This document shows positions 26,494 through 34,148 of a stretch of DNA of 64,000 bases, piece by piece. The stretch comes from Bog-159 sp963785255 (GTDB taxonomy: Bacteria > Acidobacteriota > Terriglobia > Bryobacterales > Bryobacteraceae), in assembly GCA_963785255.1 (NCBI GenBank), contig CAWAUR010000008.1:305744-369743 (forward strand). Reading direction: 5' to 3'. Positions within the stretch are counted from its first letter, which is position 1. Every line of letters starts with the position of its first letter. The translations under genes were made by a program, and so were the position numbers. The notes under the pieces are model-generated. The model searched no databases. It saw nothing but the letters and a program-made list of their open reading frames with translations, and was not told where the DNA came from.

Positions 26494-27686
26494 CAGATCT
26501 TTACCATGGTAGCAGGATCTAGCAGTTGCAAGCTCTTCCAGGCGGCTTCCCAAGTAAATTCACATTCGAATAGGTACCGCCCCGCACGTCCGAACCGGTC
26601 CCGGAGTGCTGAATTGGCCAACAGCCCCGAAACCGCTTCACGGAACTCCTTTGGGCTATCGGCCAGCAGTAGGTGCTCGCCCGCGCGCGCGCCAAGCCCC
26701 TCCGCCCCCAGCGATGTAGAAACTACCGGCACCCCAGCAGCCCAAGCCTCGATAATTTTGACGCGCGTGCCACTACCGGTGTGCACGGGTACTAGAGCTA
26801 CTTTCGCGCGAGCCAGTTCTATAACCGCATCCGCGACTGGTCCGATGAGTTCAATCCGCGGATCGCCGGCGACGATTTTCGCCACACCTAGCGGATTTTT
26901 CCCGATCAGCCGCCAAACCAATCCCGGCCAGCTCGCCCGTAGCTCCGGCCAGATCTCTCGGCGAAAGTAGCGCACGGCGGAGATATTCGGTTGATATTCC
27001 AGATTGCCGGAGAATACGACGGCATCTTCTTCGCTGCGCGGCGGCTCTGGCGTCAACGGTATGGAGTTCGGATACACCAGCACTCGTGCGCCCGGTGAGA
27101 TAGCTCGCACCCGTTCCGCATCGGGTTCGGAAGCCGTAAGCAGCCAGGTGAATCGCGGCAGCCAGTGCTGTTCCAGTTGGCGGCAAGCTTTTTCGAACCG
27201 CCGATGGGCGATCGCTTGCGCCGCGCCCGCGGCCGCAGCGTAGCTCGCATGCAGCACCGATTCGATATTATGCAGATCGAGAATGGTTGCGCCGCTGATC
27301 CGCGCGATTTGCTCCACATACGGCGCGCACCAGAAGTGCTCGATTATGGCTAGATCGTATCGCTGCCCATGGATGGCTGCGGCGATCCGATCGCCATGAC
27401 CGGCAAATCGGTCCACCAGCGGAGGAACCTGCCGCGCCAGACGTCCGGCATTGCGCATGGCGCGCGCTAGCGGATGGCGCGCATGCGCGGGCAGGTCCAC
27501 TACATGCAGGCGGCGCACCAGGCCTGAAGGCAGATAATCTCCCGGGTCGGCCGCACGCGGCTCTCGGAACGCGATCATATCTACAACATGATTGCGGGCC
27601 AGGAAGTGCAACAGCGACGCGCTGCGCAGGGCGCCTCCGCCCGCCAGGGGATATGGGGCTTCCGCGGAAATAAACAGCGCGTTCAT
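26493..27686 (-). CDS. Glycosyltransferase (GT4-like)
   Basis: The 397-residue product begins MNALFISAEAPYPLAGGGAL. It contains VYPNSIPLTPEPP, VVFSGNLEYQPNISAVRYF and the donor-site region VHTGSGTRVKIIEAWAAGVP, the pattern of GT4 enzymes with G-S-G-T-R-x-K-x-x-E. The open frame extends upstream to 27737, but those 17 codons are made of the dispersed repeat 27697-27737 and are not part of the gene. It acts in the same glycan pathway as its neighbours. Confidence 0.88.
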   Translation of the reverse strand: MNALFISAEAPYPLAGGGALRSASLLHFLARNHVVDMIAFREPRAADPGDYLPSGLVRRLHVVDLPAHARHPLARAMRNAGRLARQVPPLVDRFAGHGDRIAAAIHGQRYDLAIIEHFWCAPYVEQIARISGATILDLHNIESVLHASYAAAAGAAQAIAHRRFEKACRQLEQHWLPRFTWLLTASEPDAERVRAISPGARVLVYPNSIPLTPEPPRSEEDAVVFSGNLEYQPNISAVRYFRREIWPELRASWPGLVWRLIGKNPLGVAKIVAGDPRIELIGPVADAVIELARAKVALVPVHTGSGTRVKIIEAWAAGVPVVSTSLGAEGLGARAGEHLLLADSPKEFREAVSGLLANSALRDRFGRAGRYLFECEFTWEAAWKSLQLLDPATMVKI

Positions 27687-27696
27687 AGGGCGAACT

Positions 27697-27737
27697 GGCG
27701 GCCTGAGAGCCCGCCGCAGGCAGAGTGCCTGCCCCAC
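27697..27737. repeat. Dispersed palindromic repeat, copy C
   Basis: The 41 bases end GGCAGAGTGCCTGCCCCAC, the right arm of the GTGGGGCAGG family, preceded by GGCGGCCTGAGAGCCCGCCG. The copy lies exactly between the stop of one glycosyltransferase gene and the start of the next and separates two otherwise tightly packed operon genes. Confidence 0.85.
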
Positions 27738-27740
27738 AAT

Positions 27741-28793
27741 TCAAAATCGCCGTTGGGCTTCTTCATACACTTCGTAAGTCAACTGCGCCGTGCGGCGCCA
27801 CGAAAAATCCGCCGCGCGGCGCAACCCGCGCTCCCGCCAAAACTGCGCCCGTTCCGGGCACGCCGCAATATCCAACATTGCCTGTACTAATTCAACGTGT
27901 GTTCCGGCTTCGATGGCCGCGCCCGCCGCAACCTCCGCAATGGCTGGGTCTCGTGAGGTAATCACGCAAGCCCCGCATTGCATGGCTTCGAGCACCGGCA
28001 ACCCGAAGCCCTCATAGAGCGACGGGTACACGAACGCCAACGTTCCAGCGAATAATTCCGCCAAACGCTCATCGGAGACTTCACCAATAATGTGCAACCC
28101 AGGCTCAGGCGAAAGTTGCGTAAAATCCGGGCGCCGCCGCCCGGCCAGTACCAGATCCACCGCATACGACCGGCGTACCTCGCGCCAGGCGCTCAACAGA
28201 ACCTCGATATTCTTGCGCGGTTCCAGCGTCCCGGCGTACAGGAAATAGGGCGAGCCAGGCGCCGCCGCCACCGGCCGGAATTGTGCCGAAGCGGCAAGCG
28301 GGATGGCGCGGATGCGATCCGGGTGCACGCGAAATCTCTCGATCGCCTGTTTCCGCACTGCCTCGCTCGGCGAAACAATCATGGTGGCCAAACCTAGCCC
28401 GATCAGCACGGGTGTCCTTTGCCGGACCCTCTCCGCGTCGGAATGCCACACTGGGTCCATCCACGGCGAAAGGTCGTGCAGCGTCAGAACACTCGGACGG
28501 CGCGGCACATACGGCACGGCAAAATCGGTGCCATGAAACATACCAGCGTGGAGGCGTTGCAATTCCCGATCCAAACCCCACAACCACCACCGCCGCTCCG
28601 TTTCGTAACGAGGCCCACCGCCACGGCGCAGATTCAGAGGCGCCGTGTGGGGCGTCTGGAATGGCTGATCGGAAACCAGAAAGAACTCGTCTTGCGGAAA
28701 ATTCCCGGCCAGCGCCACGCTCAGTTCCTCGACGTAGCGCCGCAGGCCGCCGCTCGATAGCGTCAGCGGAGTCGCATCAATGGCCACGCGCAT
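27741..28793 (-). CDS. Glycosyltransferase family 4
   Basis: The 350-residue enzyme begins MRVAIDATPLTLSSGGLRRY and has TLHDLSPWMDPVWHS, VSPSEAVRKQAIERF, FLYAGTLEPRKNIEVLL and the signature YPSLYEGFGLPVLEAMQCG with the two glutamates of the E-x7-E motif. It is a GT-B retaining transferase. Its start overlaps the end of rfbB by 17 bases. It resembles the transferase at 25351 closely in motif spacing, which suggests an old duplication within the operon. Confidence 0.9.
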   Translation of the reverse strand: MRVAIDATPLTLSSGGLRRYVEELSVALAGNFPQDEFFLVSDQPFQTPHTAPLNLRRGGGPRYETERRWWLWGLDRELQRLHAGMFHGTDFAVPYVPRRPSVLTLHDLSPWMDPVWHSDAERVRQRTPVLIGLGLATMIVSPSEAVRKQAIERFRVHPDRIRAIPLAASAQFRPVAAAPGSPYFLYAGTLEPRKNIEVLLSAWREVRRSYAVDLVLAGRRRPDFTQLSPEPGLHIIGEVSDERLAELFAGTLAFVYPSLYEGFGLPVLEAMQCGACVITSRDPAIAEVAAGAAIEAGTHVELVQAMLDIAACPERAQFWRERGLRRAADFSWRRTAQLTYEVYEEAQRRF

Positions 28794-29829
28794 CGGTCAC
28801 CGTGCGCAATTCGTCCCGCCGGTTATCGTAATTACGGGCGTAGTAATTCAGATACTCGCCGCTGCGCACGCGCTCCACCCAGGCCGCGTGGCGGCGATAC
28901 CACTCTACCGTGATCGCCAGCCCTTCGTCGAAACCCACGCGCGGCGACCAGCCGGTTGCGTGCATCAGCTTTTCGCTCGAAAGGGCATAGCGCCGGTCGT
29001 GTCCGGGGCGATCCACCACATACTCGATCAAACTGTCGGGCTTGTCTGTGGCGCGCAGGATGCGCTTGACTACTTCCAGATTCGGCAACGAGCAGTTGCC
29101 GCCGATGTTATAAATCTCGCCATCGCGGCCGCCATCCAACACTGCGCGAATGCCGCGGCAGTGGTCTTCCACATACAGCCAGTCGCGCACCTGCATGCCA
29201 TCGCCATACACAGGCAAGGGCCGGTCTGCCAGCGCGTTCGAGATCATCAGCGGAATGAGTTTTTCGGGAAAGTGATACGGTCCGTAGTTATTCGACGCGC
29301 GTGTGATAACTACCGGCACCTTATAAGTAAGGAAGTAAGATCGCGCCAGCAGATCCGCACCGGCCTTGGACGCGGAATAAGGGCTGCTGGCATTCAACGG
29401 GAAGTTTTCATCCGCTTCCAGCGGCGGCGCCAGACTGCCGTACACTTCGTCGGTGGAGACTTGCAAGTAACGGGCGGTATGATGGCGCCGGGCGGCTTCG
29501 AGCAGCGTGAACGTCCCGCGCAAGTTCGTCTCGAAAACCGGACTGGGAGCGAAAATACTTCGATCCACGTGCGATTCGGCGGCGAAATGCACGATGGCAT
29601 CCGGCCGTTCGTCGCTTAGGACCGCTTCCACTTGCGCTTCGTCGCAGACATCGCCGTGCACGAAACGGTAGCGCGAATCTTCGGCTACCGATTCCAGGTT
29701 CTCCAGGTTTCCCGCATACGTCAACTTATCGAAATTTACAATCTGGATCGATGAGTCCTCCGCCAGACAAAGGCGAACAAAGGCCGACCCTATAAAACCC
29801 GCGCCTCCGGTTACAAGGAGTTTTCTCAT
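28777..29829 (-). CDS. rfbB: dTDP-glucose 4,6-dehydratase
   Basis: The 350-residue short-chain dehydrogenase-like enzyme has the NAD-binding TGGAGFIGSAFVRL at the N-terminus, HFAAESHVDRSI, the catalytic STDEVYGSL (Thr-Asp-Glu) and YSASKAGAD (Tyr-x3-Lys), and NNYGPYHFPEKLIPL. It converts dTDP-glucose to dTDP-4-keto-6-deoxyglucose, the precursor of rhamnose and other deoxysugars. It sits between rfbC and the transferases. Confidence 0.96.
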   Translation of the reverse strand: MRKLLVTGGAGFIGSAFVRLCLAEDSSIQIVNFDKLTYAGNLENLESVAEDSRYRFVHGDVCDEAQVEAVLSDERPDAIVHFAAESHVDRSIFAPSPVFETNLRGTFTLLEAARRHHTARYLQVSTDEVYGSLAPPLEADENFPLNASSPYSASKAGADLLARSYFLTYKVPVVITRASNNYGPYHFPEKLIPLMISNALADRPLPVYGDGMQVRDWLYVEDHCRGIRAVLDGGRDGEIYNIGGNCSLPNLEVVKRILRATDKPDSLIEYVVDRPGHDRRYALSSEKLMHATGWSPRVGFDEGLAITVEWYRRHAAWVERVRSGEYLNYYARNYDNRRDELRTVTDARGH

Positions 29830-29838
29830 GCGCGCCGT

Positions 29839-30423
29839 CTACTTATGTTGCAATTCCCAATCGTATTGAATGCCGGGATGATTGTAGGCTATGCGGCCCT
29901 CATCCTGGGGATTGTAAAAGCGGTCTGTCATGTAAATCAGCATGGCGGCATCTTTGCCGATGGTTTTGTAGCCATGTCCCACGCCCGGTGGAATAAGTAT
30001 CTGCCACGGCCGCAGAATGCCCGCGTAAATAGTGTTACGCGCTCCAAACGTGCGGGAACCCAAACGCAAATCCACCAGCGCGACTTGTAACATGCCCATG
30101 GCGGGCGTCCAGCAATCGGTCTGGTGCAAATGAAAGTGAAACGCCTTGATGATGCCGGGATAATTGAATGCCGTCGAAATCTGCGTGCTCTCCGCCGGGA
30201 AATGCGCGGCCAGGCCTCGGCCCATGCGCTGCACTTCGAGAAAGTAACCGCGGTCGTCGGGATAAACGCTCAGCGGCTCGATCCGCACGCCCTCGATCAG
30301 ATCGGGCGATGTTGGAGATCCAATCAGCGAGCCGATACCTTTGGGACACTCGGGATAAGCCAGTTCCAGCGCACCCGAAGAGGCGATGATCTGGCGCTCG
30401 GGCACCGCCGAGGTGGCTGTCAT
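29839..30423 (-). CDS. rfbC: RmlC-like dTDP-4-keto-6-deoxyglucose epimerase
   Basis: The 194-residue cupin-like protein shows IEPLSVYPDDRGYFLEVQRM, STAFNYPGIIKAFHFHLHQT, VDLRLGSRTFG and ILIPPGVGHGYKTIG, the RmlC core. The catalytic-site segment differs from the usual GLHYQ (here AFHFH), so it may act as a 3- or 5-epimerase variant rather than the standard 3,5-epimerase. The ATG at 30423 overlaps the rfbA stop (ATGA); the longer frame to 30537 is not used. No rfbD reductase gene follows. Confidence 0.82.
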   Translation of the reverse strand: MTATSAVPERQIIASSGALELAYPECPKGIGSLIGSPTSPDLIEGVRIEPLSVYPDDRGYFLEVQRMGRGLAAHFPAESTQISTAFNYPGIIKAFHFHLHQTDCWTPAMGMLQVALVDLRLGSRTFGARNTIYAGILRPWQILIPPGVGHGYKTIGKDAAMLIYMTDRFYNPQDEGRIAYNHPGIQYDWELQHK

Positions 30424-31187
30424 GATATGGCTCCTTCCGCCAGTTTCTCGGCTTCCGCTTGCCGCCGGGCGGTTACCGATTGCGCTACCAGGTTCGCCGC
30501 GCGCAGCAGTGAATCGAAGGTTCCCGCATCGGTCCACCAGCCATCCAGAAAATCGAACGTCATGGAGCCTTCGCGGATGTACGCGTTGTTAACATCCGTG
30601 ATTTCCAGTTCGCCGCGTTTCGAAGGCACCAGCGTGCGCACCTTATTGAACACCGTGGCATCGTACATATAAAAACCGGTCACGGCATAGTTCGATTTCG
30701 GGTGCCGCGGCTTCTCCTCGATATTGACAATACGGTCGCCGGAGATCTCGGCCACACCGAAACGCTCGGCGTCCGTGACCTCCTTAAGCAGGATCTTGGC
30801 CCCGTGTTCCTGCGCCCGAAAATCATCCGCCGCCTTGCGGATGCTGCCCTCGATGATATTGTCACCCAGGATCACGCACAGCTTTTGGCCGTCGGCAAAG
30901 TGTTCGGCCAGCGCTAATGCGTCGGCGATGCCGCCTTCACCCTCCTGGTAGGTGTAATCGATATGGCTCAAGCCGAATTGCTTCCCGTTGGCCAGCAACC
31001 GCAGAAAGTCGCCCGCGTTCTTGCCGCCGGTGACAATCAGAATATCCCGAATGCCCGCATCTACGAGTGTCTCGATGGGGTAATAAATCATCGGCTTCTC
31101 GTAAATCGGCAGCAGGTGCTTGTTGGTGATCTTGGTCAGCGGGAACAGCCGGCTGCCCGTGCCGCCCGCTAAAACGACTCCCTTCAT
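30420..31187 (-). CDS. rfbA: Glucose-1-phosphate thymidylyltransferase
   Basis: The 255-residue nucleotidyltransferase has LAGGTGSRLFPLTKITNKHL at the N-terminus, EKPMIYYPIETLVDAGI, VILGDNIIEG (metal-binding Asp), and FLDGWWTDAGTFDSLL. It makes dTDP-glucose from dTTP and glucose 1-phosphate. It is of the short type, missing the roughly 40-residue C-terminal extension of RmlA. It is the first gene of the minus-strand glycan operon, whose promoter must lie in or before the 26 bases to the divergent cupin gene. Confidence 0.94.
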   Translation of the reverse strand: MKGVVLAGGTGSRLFPLTKITNKHLLPIYEKPMIYYPIETLVDAGIRDILIVTGGKNAGDFLRLLANGKQFGLSHIDYTYQEGEGGIADALALAEHFADGQKLCVILGDNIIEGSIRKAADDFRAQEHGAKILLKEVTDAERFGVAEISGDRIVNIEEKPRHPKSNYAVTGFYMYDATVFNKVRTLVPSKRGELEITDVNNAYIREGSMTFDFLDGWWTDAGTFDSLLRAANLVAQSVTARRQAEAEKLAEGAIS

Positions 31188-31213
31188 AAGGTCTCATGAT
31201 ACAATACGGCGCG

Positions 31214-31573
31214 ATGCAACATCACAATTGGAACCAGATGGAAGAGGAGCAGCTCAATCCGTTGTTCGGGCGCAAGATGATTAACGGACGGCACATCACC
31301 ATCGCCCACATCCGGTTGCGGAAGGGCGCCTCGGTTCCCATGCATAGCCATCCCAACGAGCAAATCAGCATGCTGGAGAGCGGCGCCATGCGTTTCGTCG
31401 TGTCCGGCGAGGAAGTGACGCTGCGCGCCGGCGATGCGCTGGTCATCCCGCCCGATGCGCCACACATGGCCGAAGCCCTTGAGGATACGCTGGCGGTGGA
31501 CGTGTTCTCGCCTCCCCGCGAAGACTGGATTCGCGGCGACGACGCGTATTTGCGGAATGCCGCGAACCGCTGA
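31214..31573 (+). CDS. Small cupin-domain protein
   Basis: The 119-residue single-domain cupin has the metal motif PMHSHPNEQISMLESGAMRF (His, His, Glu spacing) and the second motif in PPDAPHMAEALEDT. It ends EDWIRGDDAYLR, a tail frequent in cupins next to sugar genes. The ATG at 31214 is preferred to 31196 because the family begins near this point. TACAAT at 31199-31204 could be its -10. The substrate is unknown. Confidence 0.82.
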   Translation: MQHHNWNQMEEEQLNPLFGRKMINGRHITIAHIRLRKGASVPMHSHPNEQISMLESGAMRFVVSGEEVTLRAGDALVIPPDAPHMAEALEDTLAVDVFSPPREDWIRGDDAYLRNAANR

Positions 31574-32366
31574 TCTGGCCGCTGTCGAAGCTATCCTGCG
31601 CACGGATCGCGTGTGGTCGGTGTATGCCTTGGCGGACCTGGCGCCCGAATATCGCGCTAGCGCCGAATGGCATGTGGCGGCGGATGGCCGGCCGGCGCTG
31701 ATATTGATCTATCGCGGCTTTCGCACGCCCTTGTTATTCGCACACGGCGCGGCGGCGGATTTGGCGCCGCTGCTGCCTGAACTTGCCGCCGATCCGGTTT
31801 TCTATTTCTCAGTGCGCGCCGAAGCCGCCGATTTGTTGCGTCGCGGGGGTTTCCAGATCCGCGATGGGAAACAGATGTGGCGCATGGTGGCCGATCCCGC
31901 CCGATTTGTGCCGCGGCCGCATCATGCAGTGCGCCTGCGACCCGCGGATTGCGAGGCTCTGGCGAATTTGTATCGGGACGGAGACGCCGCCGGCGAGAGT
32001 CCTCCGTTCTTCCATGTGGACATGCTCGGGCAGGGTGTCTATTTCGGGATTTGGGAAGGCACAGAGCTGGTGGCCGCAGCCGGCACGCACGTTCTGTCGC
32101 AAGAACAAAGCTTGGCGGCCATCGGCAACGTCTATACGCGCACAGATCGCCGGGGACAAGGGTTGGGCTCGCAAGTGAGTAGCGCCGTAACCGGCGAGTT
32201 ACTGCAGTTAGGGTTGCGCACCGTAGCGTTGAACGTCGTGCAAACTAATACCGCCGCGCTAAGTGTGTATGAACGCCTCGGCTTTACACGCCATTGCGAC
32301 TATCTGGAAGGAAGTGGGGCAGGCACTCTGCCTGCGGCGGGCTCCCCGCCCGCCTGCCGGCACTAG
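31557..32366 (+). CDS. GNAT-family acetyltransferase with repeat-derived C-terminus
   Basis: The 269-residue protein has two parts: an N-terminal GNAT-like region (RTDRVWSVYALADLAPEYRA) and a C-terminal catalytic GNAT domain with AIGNVYTRTDRRGQGLGSQV and NTAALSVYERLGF. The acetyl acceptor is unknown. The ATG at 31557 lies 17 bases inside the cupin gene. The last 17 residues (GAGTLPAAGSPPACRH and the residue before) are read from the dispersed repeat that begins at 32314, so the original stop was probably lost. Confidence 0.8.
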   Translation: MPRTADLAAVEAILRTDRVWSVYALADLAPEYRASAEWHVAADGRPALILIYRGFRTPLLFAHGAAADLAPLLPELAADPVFYFSVRAEAADLLRRGGFQIRDGKQMWRMVADPARFVPRPHHAVRLRPADCEALANLYRDGDAAGESPPFFHVDMLGQGVYFGIWEGTELVAAAGTHVLSQEQSLAAIGNVYTRTDRRGQGLGSQVSSAVTGELLQLGLRTVALNVVQTNTAALSVYERLGFTRHCDYLEGSGAGTLPAAGSPPACRH

Positions 32367-32422
32367 AGGAGATGCTGCCAGGCGGCCTGAGAGGCCGCCT
32401 GCAGCCAGAGTGGCTGCCCCAC
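32314..32422. repeat. Dispersed palindromic repeat, copy D (intact)
   Basis: The 109 bases run from GTGGGGCAGGCACTCTGCCT to GAGTGGCTGCCCCAC, with inner palindromes GGCGGGCTCCCCGCCCGCC and GGCGGCCTGAGAGGCCGCC. This is the best uninterrupted copy and contains the unsplit word GGCACTCTGCC, the site hit by the IS in copy A and (with one change) by the MITE in copy E. Confidence 0.9.
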
Positions 32423-32430
32423 AACGAATC

Positions 32431-33867
32431 TCAGTGACCCAGATGCGCTCGGCCAGTCAGATGCGCACTCCCTTCGAGCGACGTATTCCAACCCTCCGCC
32501 ATCACACCATACAAAACGCCCATGGGCGAAAGGACCGTGCCGCTCATCAGTGCATCGGTCAGCAATACTTCGTATCCAGTTCCGGCGCTGCAATGGTTGT
32601 CATTCGTATCGGTAGTGGTCATCAGCAACGGCTCGATCGGATAAATCGAATAGATCGGCAGTCCGTTGGCCGGCACCCAGGCGCCCGGTATGGCGCGCGC
32701 CCAAGCCATAAATGTGCCGTCTGTCATCCACTCACTCGCCGCGCAACCCCAATAGGTATTGGGCTCACCGCCAAGGCCGCTGGGATTCGACCACCGCATG
32801 GCGCTCGACTCGTTGGCCACCACCACTTTCCCCGCGGCCTGCACCTCCTGCGCCATGGTTGTATAAGTCGATAGCGTGTAGTTATAGTTCGCCACTGGTA
32901 TGCTCGTCACTGGATACATATCGATGCCGGCGAAATCTAGCACGTTGGCCGGCATGAGGTTGGTGTACCAATCGCACCAGAAATTCGCGGCGCTGGGGCA
33001 AGCCCCCGAGGCATCCGAAATCAGCCCTCCCGCGCCTACGCGCACGCTTGCGTTCTGCGACAGAGCGCGCACCGCCGTGGCCGCGTGCCGGATGAATGTA
33101 TCCATATCCGCCACGGTCATGACGCACCCGTTCGTGTCTCCGGTGGCGGAGCCCAATTCCACCTGAAATACTCCGCACGGCTCATGCGTCGCCGTCATAT
33201 CGTCTACGTGCCAGCGCGCCACCATGGCCGCCCACAAGGGGACCGCGCATTGTTCCACTTGCAGTTCGGTAAAAGCATTTTGCTGGATGCCGCACGTGGT
33301 GGTTGCGTCACCCGAGAACATCGGGGCGAGCCGCACTTTCACGTTGGGCCAGGCAGACGCCAGATGCGCGAAGACGGCGTCGTAAGTGGAAAGGCCGCGT
33401 GAAAACCAGTTCTGATTCGACGATGTAGGCGTGTAACATGCGCCGTAAGTGGCGCAGACCGCGGCATACTGCGACGACGCAAATAATGGGCTGATCCAAA
33501 GATTGAAATCGAGGCTCTCTAGCCCGGCTCCATGCGGCGGCGGCGCCAGCAGTGAGTCGATGAAGTTATTGATGACAGTTGGATTGTTGTATTGGCACGT
33601 GCCGGAAGTCGGACATGTATGTGGATCGTTAATCATGAACGTCTGGCTGGCGGGCACCACTTGCGCCGAGTATTTGATGCGCGGCTGAGGCATCGCCGCC
33701 ACATTCCCGCGCGCCGTGGCGAGCGATGTGGACAGCCCACTTACAAAGCCTTGGAGCGTGGGCGGACCGGCGTACACTCCGGTCGAGGGGCAGTTTGAGG
33801 GGGCCAGTATCGTGCACGTTTGCGCATACGCCGGCAACGCAACCACTAAGAACGCCGCGGTTCGCAT
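32431..33867 (-). CDS. Secreted protein, possible TIM-barrel glycoside hydrolase
   Basis: The 478-residue protein begins with a short signal peptide (MRTAAFLVVALPAYA). It then reads like a secreted alpha/beta barrel: LDFNLWISPLF, WPNVKVRLAPMF, VLDFAGIDMYPV and KVVVANESSAMRW, where the glutamate of NESS could be a catalytic acid. No family is firmly recognised. The ATG at 33867 is used; the frame extends to 34206 but that part overlaps the neighbour. It lies downstream of the fibre gene in one operon. Confidence 0.65.
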   Translation of the reverse strand: MRTAAFLVVALPAYAQTCTILAPSNCPSTGVYAGPPTLQGFVSGLSTSLATARGNVAAMPQPRIKYSAQVVPASQTFMINDPHTCPTSGTCQYNNPTVINNFIDSLLAPPPHGAGLESLDFNLWISPLFASSQYAAVCATYGACYTPTSSNQNWFSRGLSTYDAVFAHLASAWPNVKVRLAPMFSGDATTTCGIQQNAFTELQVEQCAVPLWAAMVARWHVDDMTATHEPCGVFQVELGSATGDTNGCVMTVADMDTFIRHAATAVRALSQNASVRVGAGGLISDASGACPSAANFWCDWYTNLMPANVLDFAGIDMYPVTSIPVANYNYTLSTYTTMAQEVQAAGKVVVANESSAMRWSNPSGLGGEPNTYWGCAASEWMTDGTFMAWARAIPGAWVPANGLPIYSIYPIEPLLMTTTDTNDNHCSAGTGYEVLLTDALMSGTVLSPMGVLYGVMAEGWNTSLEGSAHLTGRAHLGH

Positions 33868-33872
33868 AAGTA

Positions 33873-34148
33873 CTATCGCTTTGCCTGGCAGGATGGCTCG
33901 CCATCGGCGTCCAGCGCCAGCACGAACTGGTCGCCACATTGTTTTTGCAGCTCCTCTTGTACGGCCTTGGCGGCGTCCTGTGCCTGCTTGGCCCGCGCCG
34001 CCGCCGCCACGGCTTCCGCCTGAGTCCGCCAGAACCGGGCACGCAACTCGGCCGGAATCCGGGGCGGCTGAGCCGGCTCCGTGTGTTGGGGTGTTTGCGC
34101 GAAGGCCGCCCCCGATAGCAATAACAGTCCCATTAGTTGTGAGTGCAT
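33873..34148 (-). CDS. Small secreted helical protein
   Basis: The product of about 91 residues has a signal peptide (LMGLLLLSGAAFAQ), a proline-rich stretch, and an alanine-rich helix (FWRTQAEAVAAAARAKQAQD). It ends with two cysteines in the KQCGDQF and PSCQAKR segments. The start may be 34148 or 34133 (TAATG overlap with the fibre stop). It sits between the fibre gene and the secreted barrel protein with overlaps of a few bases. No family is recognised. Confidence 0.6.
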   Translation of the reverse strand: MHSQLMGLLLLSGAAFAQTPQHTEPAQPPRIPAELRARFWRTQAEAVAAAARAKQAQDAAKAVQEELQKQCGDQFVLALDADGEPSCQAKR

